Positions 9,150 to 15,727 of a DNA stretch of 34,613 bases are shown in pieces. The position numbers and the translations under genes are program-made. The stretch comes from an uncultured Bacillota bacterium. GTDB lineage: Bacteria > Bacillota_I > Bacilli_A > RF39 > UBA660. The notes under the pieces were generated by a model. That model saw only the letters and a program-made list of their open reading frames with translations. It did not search any database and was not told where the DNA came from. The DNA lies in contig CAMYZQ010000006.1 of the NCBI GenBank assembly GCA_947303895.1, positions 1 through 34,613 on the forward strand. The letters run 5' to 3'. Position 1 is the stretch's first letter; every line of letters begins with the position of its first letter.

Positions 9150-9443
9150 ATGGGAAAGAAACTTAGAGGCAAGAAAAAAACTTTTGAAAAAAATTTCATT
9201 ACCTTTGGTGGAATATTCTTATTATGTTTATTTGCTATTTGTTTCTTTACTAACAATAGCTTATCTTCATTAAACGTAGATGTTGAAGAGTTAAAAACAA
9301 AAGTAAGAACTCAACAAGAATCAAACCAAGGATTATCTATGAAAATAAATGAACTTGCATCCTTAGAAAATGTAAACGAGGTTGCAAACAATACAGGATT
9401 AGCTTATAATAATAGTAATATTAGAATAGTTAATAGTAGATAG
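9150..9443 (+). CDS. ftsL: FtsL-like divisome protein
   Basis: Small bitopic division protein: basic cytosolic N-terminus (1-16), one membrane helix (about 17-33), then an extracellular coiled-coil segment (about 38-72) and a short tail. FtsL sequences are poorly conserved, so the assignment rests on size (97 residues), topology and the diagnostic position between rsmH and the division penicillin-binding protein. Start preceded by AAAGGAGAAAG. The next gene begins 11 bases after its stop. Confidence 0.85.
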   Translation: MGKKLRGKKKTFEKNFITFGGIFLLCLFAICFFTNNSLSSLNVDVEELKTKVRTQQESNQGLSMKINELASLENVNEVANNTGLAYNNSNIRIVNSR

Positions 9444-9454
9444 GAGAATTACAA

Positions 9455-11557
9455 ATGAGAGAAAAAGTACCGAATAAAATAAACGTAAATAAATTTGTTA
9501 TTTTATTTGGACTTTTTTTATTTGCTGTAATAATTGCAAGACTTATATTTTTAAATTTGTCTCCTAGTATAGATGGTATTAACTTAAGTGATTTTGCAAA
9601 AAATAGAAATACAGTTAATAAAACATTAAAAGCTAATAGAGGAACTATATATGATTCTAATAATGAAGTATTAGCAGAAACAGTAGATTCATATACTTTA
9701 GTAGCTTTCTTAGATAAATCAAGAAGTAAGAATTCTACTAAACCAAGACACGTAGTAGATGTAGAAGCTACTGCTAAAGCATTAGCTCCTAAAATAAATA
9801 TGACTGAAGAAAGACTTATAGAACTTATGAGTCAGAAAGGATTATATCAAGTAGAACTTGGTCCTGGTGGTAAAGGATTATCTGAACTTCAAAAAGAAGA
9901 AATAGAGAAGTTAGAATTACCTGGTATAGGATTTATATCTACTAAGAAAAGATATTATCCTAATCTAGACTTTGCTTCATATGTTATTGGTTATGTAAGA
10001 GAATATGATGATGGTGAAGTAAAAGGTGAAATGGGTATAGAAGCTAAATATGATAGTGAACTAACTGGAGTAGATGGTTCTGTTACATATCAGCAAGATG
10101 CTCTAGGATATAAACTTATTAATTCACCTGAAATAAGAATAGAAAAAGAAGATGGATATGATATATATTTAACAATAGACTCTAATGTTCAATTAATGAC
10201 AGAAAGAGCATTAAATGAAGCTTTTGGTAGATCATATGCAACTAAAGCAATATTTGTAGTAGCTGAAGCTAAAACAGGTAAGATAATAGCATCTGCTACT
10301 AAACCTTCATTTGATCCAAATATTAAAAATATAGAAAACTACCTAGATCCATTAGTATCTTATTCATATGAACCAGGATCTACTATGAAAACATTTACAT
10401 ATATGGCTACTATGGAAAAAGGTAACTATAATGGTCAAGATACTTATCAATCAGGTACTATTAAAATAGATGATTATACTATTAAAGACTGGAATACTTA
10501 TGGTTGGGGTAATATTACATATGATTATGGATATGCTCAAAGTTCAAACCTAGGAGTAGTTAATTTAACTCAAAACTATTTAACTGGTCAAGAATTAAAA
10601 GATTATTTAAAGAAAATAGGATTTGGTTCTAAAACAGGTATAGAGTTACCTGGAGAAGTATCAGGTAAAATAGATTTCCAATATAAAGTAGAAGTAGCTA
10701 CAGCATCATTTGGTCAAGGTATAACTATTACACCAGTTCAAATGATTAAAGCTTTAACAGCTATATCTAATGATGGATATATATTAAATCCTACAATAGT
10801 AGAGAAAGTAGTATCTCCATCTACTGGAGAAGTAATCTATCAAAATAAACCTCAAAAGGGAACTAAAGTAGCTTCTAAAGAAACTGTTACTAAGATTAAA
10901 TCATTAATGAATGATGTTGTAACTATAGGAACAGGAACTAACTTTAATATGGAAGGTTATGACATTATAGGTAAGACTGGTACAGCAGAAGTATATAACG
11001 CTAATACAGGAGGATACTATAATACTACTTATAGAAATATAAGATCTTTTGCAGGTATGTATCCAAAAGATAATCCAAAATATATTATTTATATAGTATT
11101 TGAAAATGCTCCATCAAGTAATGAAATGGCTGATGCTGTTAAATCACTTATTCAAGATATAGAAGCTTATTATAATTTAACTAATGTAAGAGCAAATACT
11201 AACTCTGTTCAAAAAACAGAAAACTATTCTAATAAAAAGATTAATGATGTAAAAACTATACTTGAACAAAGTGGTATTAAGTATGAAGTAATAGGAGACG
11301 GAGATGTAGTTATTAATCAATATCCAAAAGAAAATAACTATGTTGATGGTAAACTATTATTAAAAACAAATGGTAATATATCTGAAACTAATTTATCTGG
11401 TTATTCATCTAAACTATTAAGGAATTATTGTAAGCTTATTAATGCTGAATGTAATATATCCGGTAGTGGTTATGTAACTAACTATAGTTATGAAAAAGAT
11501 GAATCAGGTAAGATAATAAAAGTTAATGCAGAATTAGTATTACCTACAGTACAATAA
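9455..11557 (+). CDS. pbpB: Division transpeptidase (class B PBP) with C-terminal PASTA-like region
   Basis: Septal peptidoglycan transpeptidase anchored in the membrane, working with FtsL/DivIB. One membrane helix (about 14-34), a class B dimerisation domain (about 55-230, NRGTIYDSN), then the transpeptidase domain with all three catalytic motifs: STMK (309-312), SSN (363-365) and KTGT (507-510). Residues about 594-640 resemble a PASTA domain, and the following 60 residues may be a second, diverged one. The 700 residues and the PASTA tail fit Firmicute PBP2B/PBP2X/SpoVD; location after ftsL favours the vegetative division enzyme. It ends the mraZ operon, with a terminator at 11559-11584. No murE or mraY follows, unlike the usual order. 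Confidence 0.94.
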   Translation: MREKVPNKINVNKFVILFGLFLFAVIIARLIFLNLSPSIDGINLSDFAKNRNTVNKTLKANRGTIYDSNNEVLAETVDSYTLVAFLDKSRSKNSTKPRHVVDVEATAKALAPKINMTEERLIELMSQKGLYQVELGPGGKGLSELQKEEIEKLELPGIGFISTKKRYYPNLDFASYVIGYVREYDDGEVKGEMGIEAKYDSELTGVDGSVTYQQDALGYKLINSPEIRIEKEDGYDIYLTIDSNVQLMTERALNEAFGRSYATKAIFVVAEAKTGKIIASATKPSFDPNIKNIENYLDPLVSYSYEPGSTMKTFTYMATMEKGNYNGQDTYQSGTIKIDDYTIKDWNTYGWGNITYDYGYAQSSNLGVVNLTQNYLTGQELKDYLKKIGFGSKTGIELPGEVSGKIDFQYKVEVATASFGQGITITPVQMIKALTAISNDGYILNPTIVEKVVSPSTGEVIYQNKPQKGTKVASKETVTKIKSLMNDVVTIGTGTNFNMEGYDIIGKTGTAEVYNANTGGYYNTTYRNIRSFAGMYPKDNPKYIIYIVFENAPSSNEMADAVKSLIQDIEAYYNLTNVRANTNSVQKTENYSNKKINDVKTILEQSGIKYEVIGDGDVVINQYPKENNYVDGKLLLKTNGNISETNLSGYSSKLLRNYCKLINAECNISGSGYVTNYSYEKDESGKIIKVNAELVLPTVQ

Positions 11558-11693
11558 AAAAAGAGACGAATAATCGTCTCTTTTATTTTTACAATTCGAA
11601 GGCGCCCCCCTGAAGTTGCGCCTTCTTAAAAAAGAATAAAAAGGGGTTGGCTAGTGTGATACTAGCAGCCAATTCGCCATTCGGGAATTGGTA
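11558..11693 (-). ncRNA. Candidate structured small RNA upstream of recG
   Basis: A non-coding, locally GC-rich segment between the PBP terminator and the recG promoter. It holds three hairpins: GAAGGCGC/GCGCCTTC (11598-11605 with 11618-11625); CTAGT/ACTAG (11651-11655 with 11661-11665, extendable by GG/CC); and CCAATTC/GAATTGG (11669-11675 with 11685-11691). CCCCT in the first loop (11607-11611) can pair with AGGGG at 11642-11646 as a pseudoknot. On the minus strand there is a consensus TTGACA (11728-11723) with TAATAT 17 bases later (11705-11700), and the transcript would end at the bidirectional terminator, giving about 135 bases. No known RNA family was recognised. The strand is inferred from the promoter and terminator only; a + strand structured RNA is the alternative. 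Confidence 0.5.
11559..11584 (+). terminator. Bidirectional terminator after the PBP gene
   Basis: Perfect 11-bp stem AAAAGAGACGA/TCGTCTCTTTT (11559-11569 with 11574-11584), 4-base loop, T run on the + side and a long A run upstream that becomes a T run on the minus strand. It can end both the PBP transcript and a minus-strand transcript from the structured segment at 11585-11693. Confidence 0.85.
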
Positions 11694-11699
11694 TCAATT

Positions 11700-11728
11700 A
11701 TATTAATGATTTTAGGTTGTTTTGTCAA
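11700..11728 (-). promoter_or_regulatory. Candidate minus-strand promoter for the small RNA
   Basis: Reading the minus strand: TTGACA (11728-11723), 17-base spacer, TAATAT (11705-11700). A better TATAAT exists 3 bases further on (11702-11697) but at 20-base spacing. The consensus -35 is notable, because most promoters here lack one. Confidence 0.45.
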
Positions 11729-11735
11729 CTATAAA

Positions 11736-11765
11736 TTGAAAAAATATTAAAAAAAATGATATAAT
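11736..11765 (+). promoter_or_regulatory. Promoter of recG
   Basis: TTGAAA (11736-11741), 18-base spacer, extended -10 TGATATAAT (TATAAT at 11760-11765), 18 bases before the recG ATG. The structured segment lies upstream of this promoter, so it is not the recG leader. Confidence 0.75.
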
Positions 11766-11783
11766 TTATCTAGGTGATAACAT

Positions 11784-13733
11784 ATGTTTGGTTTAGATAC
11801 TATAAAAGGCATTGGCCCTTCTACAATTGATAAATTAAATAAGCTAGATATATATTCTGTTGAAGACTTAGTTTCTTATTATCCATATAAGTATAAGTTA
11901 CTAAGAAAAACTTCTTTAGAAGAAGAAAAAGTAACAGTATCAGGTAAAATATTATCTATGCCAACAGTATCTTATTTTAAAAAGATGAATAGACTTTCAT
12001 TTCAAATGGAAGTAGATAATAAAGTAGTAACAGTTACTATTTTTAATAGAGTATTCTTAAAAGATAAATTAACTATAGGTAAAGTAATAACAGTTATAGG
12101 TAAATATGAAAAGAATACTATTACAGCATCAGATATAATTCTTTATGATATAGGAAATGGTACTACTGTTATTCCTGTATATCATTTAGTAAAGGGATTA
12201 ACATCTAAAAAATTAAATACATATATTAATGATGCTTTAAAGTCATCATATGTATATGATTATATTCCAGAAGAACTATCAAACAAATATAACTTTATAA
12301 CTAAGAAAGAAGCTATTTATAAAGCTAATAATCCTACGTCTTTAAAAGACTTAGATGATTCAAGAGATAGACTTAGATATGAGGAATTATTTCTTTATTC
12401 ATTAAAAATGAATTATTTAAAAGATAAAAGAGATAACTCAGGTATATCTATTAATATTGATAGAAATAAAATAAAAGAATTTATTTCATCTCTAGAGTAT
12501 TCTTTAACAAAAGATCAATTAAATGCTTTAGAGGATATCTTCAATGATATGTCTTCACCTGAACGTATGAATAGACTAGTAGAAGGCGATGTAGGCTCCG
12601 GTAAAACCATAGTCTCTTTAATAACAATGTATACATATAAATTAAATAACTATCAATCAACTTTAATGGCTCCAACTGAAATACTTGCTATTCAACATTA
12701 CAATACTATGACTAAGTTATTTAAAGATTTTAATGTAAATGTAGCATTAATAACTTCATCTACTAAGAAAATTGAAAAAGATAAAATATATGAAGGTGTT
12801 AAAGATGGGTCTATTAATATGGTTGTTGGAACACATTCTTTATTAAATGAAGACTTAGAATTTAATAATCTTGGTCTAGTAGTTACAGATGAACAACATA
12901 GATTTGGTGTTAATCAAAGAAAGAATTTAAGAAATAAAGGTAGCGATGTAGATGTGTTATATCTTTCTGCGACACCAATACCTAGGACGTATGCTTTAAC
13001 TCTTTTCGGTGATATGGATATATCTATTATTGAAAGTAAGATATCTGGTAGAAAAGAGATTATTACTAAAGTATTTAAGAATAATCAAACTGATGATTAT
13101 TTAAATATGATATATAAAGAATTAAAGGAAGGTCATCAAATATATATAGTATCTCCTTTAATAGAGTCAGAAGATGAAAAACTAGATATTAAAAAACTAA
13201 AAGATAAATTCTCTTTAGCATTTAAAAACTATAATATAGATATTCTTCATGGTAAAATGAAATCTAGAGAAAAAGATGAAATAATGAATAAGTATAAGAA
13301 TCATGATATTGATATACTTATATCTACAACTGTAATAGAAGTAGGAGTAGATGTTAAGAATGCTACAATGATAGTTATTTTTGATGCAGAGAGATTTGGA
13401 CTTGCTACACTTCATCAGTTAAGAGGAAGAGTAGGAAGAAATGATATGCAATCATATTGTTTATTAGTATCTAATAAAGAAACAGAAAGACTTAAAATAA
13501 TGGAATCTATCCATGATGGGTTTAAACTTTCAGAAGAAGACTTCAAGCTTCGTGGATCTGGAGATTTATTTGGAACGAGACAACATGGAGATATGAATTT
13601 TAAAGTAGCTAAACTTCCAAGAGATTTAGATATCTTAAAGAAATCTAATGAAGATTCAAAAGAAATATTAAATAATATTTCTAATTATCCATTACTTCAA
13701 GGAATAATAAAAGAAACAATAAAGCATGATTAG
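11784..13733 (+). CDS. recG: RecG, branch-migrating DNA helicase
   Basis: ATP-dependent translocase that remodels stalled replication forks and Holliday junctions. N-terminal wedge/OB domain with GIGPSTIDKLNKL (9-21); helicase motif I GDVGSGKT (268-275); motif II DEQH (369-372) followed by RFGVNQR; motif III LSATPIPRT; motif VI region LHQLRGRVGR; RecG-specific TRG region GSGDLFGTRQHG near the C-terminus. The 649 residues are slightly shorter than typical. Start chosen by AGGTGAT at 11772. Own promoter at 11736-11765. The region after the stop begins another small-RNA-like unit; no terminator is obvious directly after recG. Confidence 0.97.
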   Translation: MFGLDTIKGIGPSTIDKLNKLDIYSVEDLVSYYPYKYKLLRKTSLEEEKVTVSGKILSMPTVSYFKKMNRLSFQMEVDNKVVTVTIFNRVFLKDKLTIGKVITVIGKYEKNTITASDIILYDIGNGTTVIPVYHLVKGLTSKKLNTYINDALKSSYVYDYIPEELSNKYNFITKKEAIYKANNPTSLKDLDDSRDRLRYEELFLYSLKMNYLKDKRDNSGISINIDRNKIKEFISSLEYSLTKDQLNALEDIFNDMSSPERMNRLVEGDVGSGKTIVSLITMYTYKLNNYQSTLMAPTEILAIQHYNTMTKLFKDFNVNVALITSSTKKIEKDKIYEGVKDGSINMVVGTHSLLNEDLEFNNLGLVVTDEQHRFGVNQRKNLRNKGSDVDVLYLSATPIPRTYALTLFGDMDISIIESKISGRKEIITKVFKNNQTDDYLNMIYKELKEGHQIYIVSPLIESEDEKLDIKKLKDKFSLAFKNYNIDILHGKMKSREKDEIMNKYKNHDIDILISTTVIEVGVDVKNATMIVIFDAERFGLATLHQLRGRVGRNDMQSYCLLVSNKETERLKIMESIHDGFKLSEEDFKLRGSGDLFGTRQHGDMNFKVAKLPRDLDILKKSNEDSKEILNNISNYPLLQGIIKETIKHD

Positions 13734-13782
13734 ATATATAAATAATATTTGTAAATTCTCATGATAAAGTAAGTCAAACAAA

Positions 13783-13811
13783 TTGACAAAAGTATTAAAA
13801 TGTTTTACTAT
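13783..13811 (+). promoter_or_regulatory. Promoter of the small RNA downstream of recG
   Basis: Consensus TTGACA (13783-13788), exact 17-base spacer, TACTAT (13806-13811). Predicted transcription start is near 13818, the first base of the first hairpin. Confidence 0.65.
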
Positions 13812-13817
13812 AAATAT

Positions 13818-13909
13818 AGCATAACAAGATAAAAGTTATGCTCACTTTTACTGGTTTTTGTAAAAGTGAACCAAACCCCCTGAAGGAGCCTTGTGGCTCC
13901 GCTTTTTTT
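13818..13909 (+). ncRNA. Candidate small RNA of about 92 bases, three hairpins
   Basis: Non-coding unit with its own promoter and terminator. Hairpin 1: AGCATAAC/GTTATGCT (13818-13825 with 13835-13842). Hairpin 2: TCACTTTTAC/GTAAAAGTGA (13842-13851 with 13860-13869), loop TGGTTTTT. AACCA just after it (13869-13873) can pair with TGGTT in that loop, suggesting a pseudoknot. A single-stranded CCCCCTGAAG (13876-13885) precedes the terminator hairpin GGAGCC/GGCTCC and T7. A long in-frame extension of the next gene would cross this segment, but the protein it would encode is not gene-like. No known family recognised. An attenuator-type leader of the downstream regulator is the alternative, though that gene has its own promoter after the terminator. 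Confidence 0.6.
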
Positions 13910-13911
13910 AT
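13885..13911 (+). terminator. Terminator, identical to the one at 15654
   Basis: GGAGCC, loop TTGT, GGCTCC, then GC and seven T. The 27 bases 13885-13911 are identical to 15654-15680. Confidence 0.88.
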
Positions 13912-13915
13912 TTTA

Positions 13916-13924
13916 TGGTATAAT
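13916..13924 (+). promoter_or_regulatory. Extended -10 promoter of the WYL regulator
   Basis: TGGTATAAT (13916-13924), 21 bases before the ATG at 13946. Its -35 position falls in the GC-rich terminator hairpin. Confidence 0.7.
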
Positions 13925-13945
13925 TGTTTTAGGAGTTGGTTCAAC

Positions 13946-14572
13946 ATGTCAAAGATTAGTAATGTTGTTTTAATGCTTGAATATTTAAGTACTAGAAAGA
14001 AATATAGTATTCAAGAATTGTCTGATTTATTAGAAGTATCTCCAAGAATGATTAGAATATATAAAGATGAATTAGAAAAGGCTGGAATATATGTTGATAC
14101 TCTAAAAGGAGTATATGGTGGTTATGTATTAAACCAAAATATGAATATTCCATATTTATTATTTAATAATAAAGATTCGGATACTATTAAGAAATGTATC
14201 TCTGAAATAAAGGATTCTAAATTAAAAGAAGAATTGGAAAATCTTGAAAAAAAGATTACTACAAATTTAATTAAAGAAGAGAATAGTAAAAATGTTTTTG
14301 TAGCAGATGATAATGAACTAAATGTATATAATAAACTTAGTAGAGCTACTAAGAATCAACTTAAAGTTAGAATCAAATACTATAACTTACAACATGGTGA
14401 ATCTATTAGAACTATTTATCCTTTAGGTATGTATTTGTTTCAAGATGAATGGTGGTGTTCATCTTATTGGGAAGAAAAAGATGATATGAGACAATTTCAT
14501 ATTAAAAGAATTTCTGAATGTGAAATATTACCTGAAACATTTGATCCTAAAAAAATTAATATAAGATTTTAA
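13946..14572 (+). CDS. HTH-WYL domain transcriptional regulator
   Basis: Cytoplasmic DNA-binding regulator of 208 residues: an N-terminal helix-turn-helix (about 1-60; YSIQELSDLLEVSPRMIRIY, then GVYGGYVL as the wing) and a C-terminal WYL-type ligand domain (about 125-192; IRTIYPLGMYLFQDEWWCSS then RQFHIKRIS). In the name-giving position it has WWC rather than WYL. WYL domains often sense nucleic acids or nucleotides, and such regulators often control defence or DNA-damage genes; no defence gene is recognised here. The frame is open back to 13838, but that would translate the small RNA and terminator; the ATG at 13946 has AGGAG upstream. The SIS gene follows after 59 bases with no promoter seen, so the two are probably co-transcribed. 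Confidence 0.85.
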   Translation: MSKISNVVLMLEYLSTRKKYSIQELSDLLEVSPRMIRIYKDELEKAGIYVDTLKGVYGGYVLNQNMNIPYLLFNNKDSDTIKKCISEIKDSKLKEELENLEKKITTNLIKEENSKNVFVADDNELNVYNKLSRATKNQLKVRIKYYNLQHGESIRTIYPLGMYLFQDEWWCSSYWEEKDDMRQFHIKRISECEILPETFDPKKINIRF

Positions 14573-14586
14573 AGTGACGTAAATAT

Positions 14587-14631
14587 TACCTCTTTCCTTG
14601 TTAGTATTAAAACAAGAAAGGAGGTATTTTT
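14587..14631 (+). promoter_or_regulatory. Hairpin enclosing the Shine-Dalgarno of the SIS gene
   Basis: The arms 14587-14602 and 14611-14626 form a 16-position stem with one G-U and one C-A mismatch and an 8-base loop. The right arm contains AAAGGAGG (14617-14624), which is the ribosome binding site 7 bases before the ATG at 14632. Five T follow the stem, so it could also act as a terminator. Either way it looks like a control point for the SIS gene. Confidence 0.7.
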
Positions 14632-15648
14632 ATGTTAGAAAATACAAAAACTAATTTTGACAAATTAGAAAGTAGGCTGCTTGCTATTAATTCGGATAAA
14701 AAGAATGCAAATGATATGAGTGAATTAATATATAGTTTAGCTGTAGGAGATAGAGCATCATTAATAATGGCTACTGGAGGTTCAAAAGTAGTAGCATATT
14801 ATTTACAAATGTTAGTAGAGGCTTTTGGAGGCAAAGGATTAATATCTCAAGTTATAGAACCAAGAGATTATTTTCATAGATATGATATTGATAGTTTTTC
14901 TAGATTAGCTGTAATATCTGCTAGTGGAAATACTAATGGTGTTAATGAGGCATTAGACAGCTTTAAAGGTGAAAAGTTTTTAGTATGTGAAAATAAACAA
15001 GATAGAGATTTTGATGTTATTACTTGGGGTAATGATTCATATGAAAAAGAAAATAGTTTTATATCAATTGCATCAAGTTTAGGGCCAATAGTTCTTATGT
15101 TAGATACAATATTTGCTTTGGGCGGATATGAAAAAGGAATAATTAAAGAAGAAATGGAAGAAGTAGATAAATTAGTATCCCGTTTAATAAAACTTTGTAA
15201 AGATAAAATATCTAATTTACCATATTCGTTTAAAGACGAGAAAATAGTTCATATAATGAGTGGATATGATACTAGATGTGCTTGTAGTTCTTTAGAATCA
15301 AATTTAGTAGAAGCAGGATTATGTGCTCCTATTATTCATGATAAAGGATCATTTTGTCATGGAAGAAGTACACTTGTTAGTAGAGATACACCAGTGATAT
15401 ATTTATCACATAAAAAGAATGAACTTGATAAGTTATTATTGGATAATTTACCTAGAGAATGTGATAAGGTCTATGAATTTAATACTGATGATTTAGATGA
15501 ATGTTATTTTGTAAAAGAATTTTACTTAATATTACAAATGTACTATTTATCTAAGAAAATTGCAGAAGATAATAATAAAGATTTAACTAAACCAAATTAT
15601 AAAAAAGAATTAGTTCCACCTCTTTATAAATATAGAGGAAAACTATAA
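14632..15648 (+). CDS. Tandem SIS-domain protein (phosphosugar-binding type)
   Basis: 338-residue cytoplasmic protein with two SIS (sugar isomerase) folds. First: LIMATGGSKVVAYYL (44-58) and ISASGNTNGV (95-104), matching the SIS phosphate-binding Ser/Thr loop ISxSGxT. Second: IVHIMSGYDTRCACSSLESN (205-224), then KGSFCHGRSTLV (238-249), where SIS isomerases often have an HG-containing segment after their catalytic region. Related families isomerise, deaminate or sense phosphosugars; the substrate here cannot be told. Follows the WYL regulator and probably shares its transcript; translation start lies behind the SD-covering hairpin. Ends at a terminator identical to the one before the WYL gene. 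Confident in the fold, not in the function. Confidence 0.8.
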   Translation: MLENTKTNFDKLESRLLAINSDKKNANDMSELIYSLAVGDRASLIMATGGSKVVAYYLQMLVEAFGGKGLISQVIEPRDYFHRYDIDSFSRLAVISASGNTNGVNEALDSFKGEKFLVCENKQDRDFDVITWGNDSYEKENSFISIASSLGPIVLMLDTIFALGGYEKGIIKEEMEEVDKLVSRLIKLCKDKISNLPYSFKDEKIVHIMSGYDTRCACSSLESNLVEAGLCAPIIHDKGSFCHGRSTLVSRDTPVIYLSHKKNELDKLLLDNLPRECDKVYEFNTDDLDECYFVKEFYLILQMYYLSKKIAEDNNKDLTKPNYKKELVPPLYKYRGKL

Positions 15649-15653
15649 TAAAT

Positions 15654-15680
15654 GGAGCCTTGTGGCTCCGCTTTTTTTAT
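15654..15680 (+). terminator. Terminator after the SIS gene
   Basis: GGAGCC, loop TTGT, GGCTCC, GC and seven T; exact copy of 13885-13911. Confidence 0.88.
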
Positions 15681-15698
15681 GCTTTAAAATAATTTTTA

Positions 15699-15707
15699 TG
15701 CTATAAT
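15699..15707 (+). promoter_or_regulatory. Extended -10 promoter
   Basis: TGCTATAAT (15699-15707), followed by AGGTGA and the ATG at 15728. No -35 match. Confidence 0.65.
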
Positions 15708-15727
15708 TAACTTATGTAGGTGAATAT

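Noticed and set aside
11585-11735. Riboswitch or T-box leader for recG
   Set aside because: The recG promoter (TTGAAA-18-TGATATAAT) lies downstream of the segment, so it is not in the recG mRNA; no T-box or known riboswitch core motif was recognised.
11585-11735. tmRNA, RNase P RNA, SRP RNA or 6S RNA
   Set aside because: No tmRNA tRNA-like ends, RNase P conserved core, SRP GGAA/AGCAG loop pair or long 6S bubble hairpin could be found.
13838-13945. N-terminal extension of the WYL regulator from ATG 13838
   Set aside because: It would translate the small-RNA candidate, its terminator hairpin and the gene's own promoter; the ATG at 13946 has a proper Shine-Dalgarno and begins the HTH.
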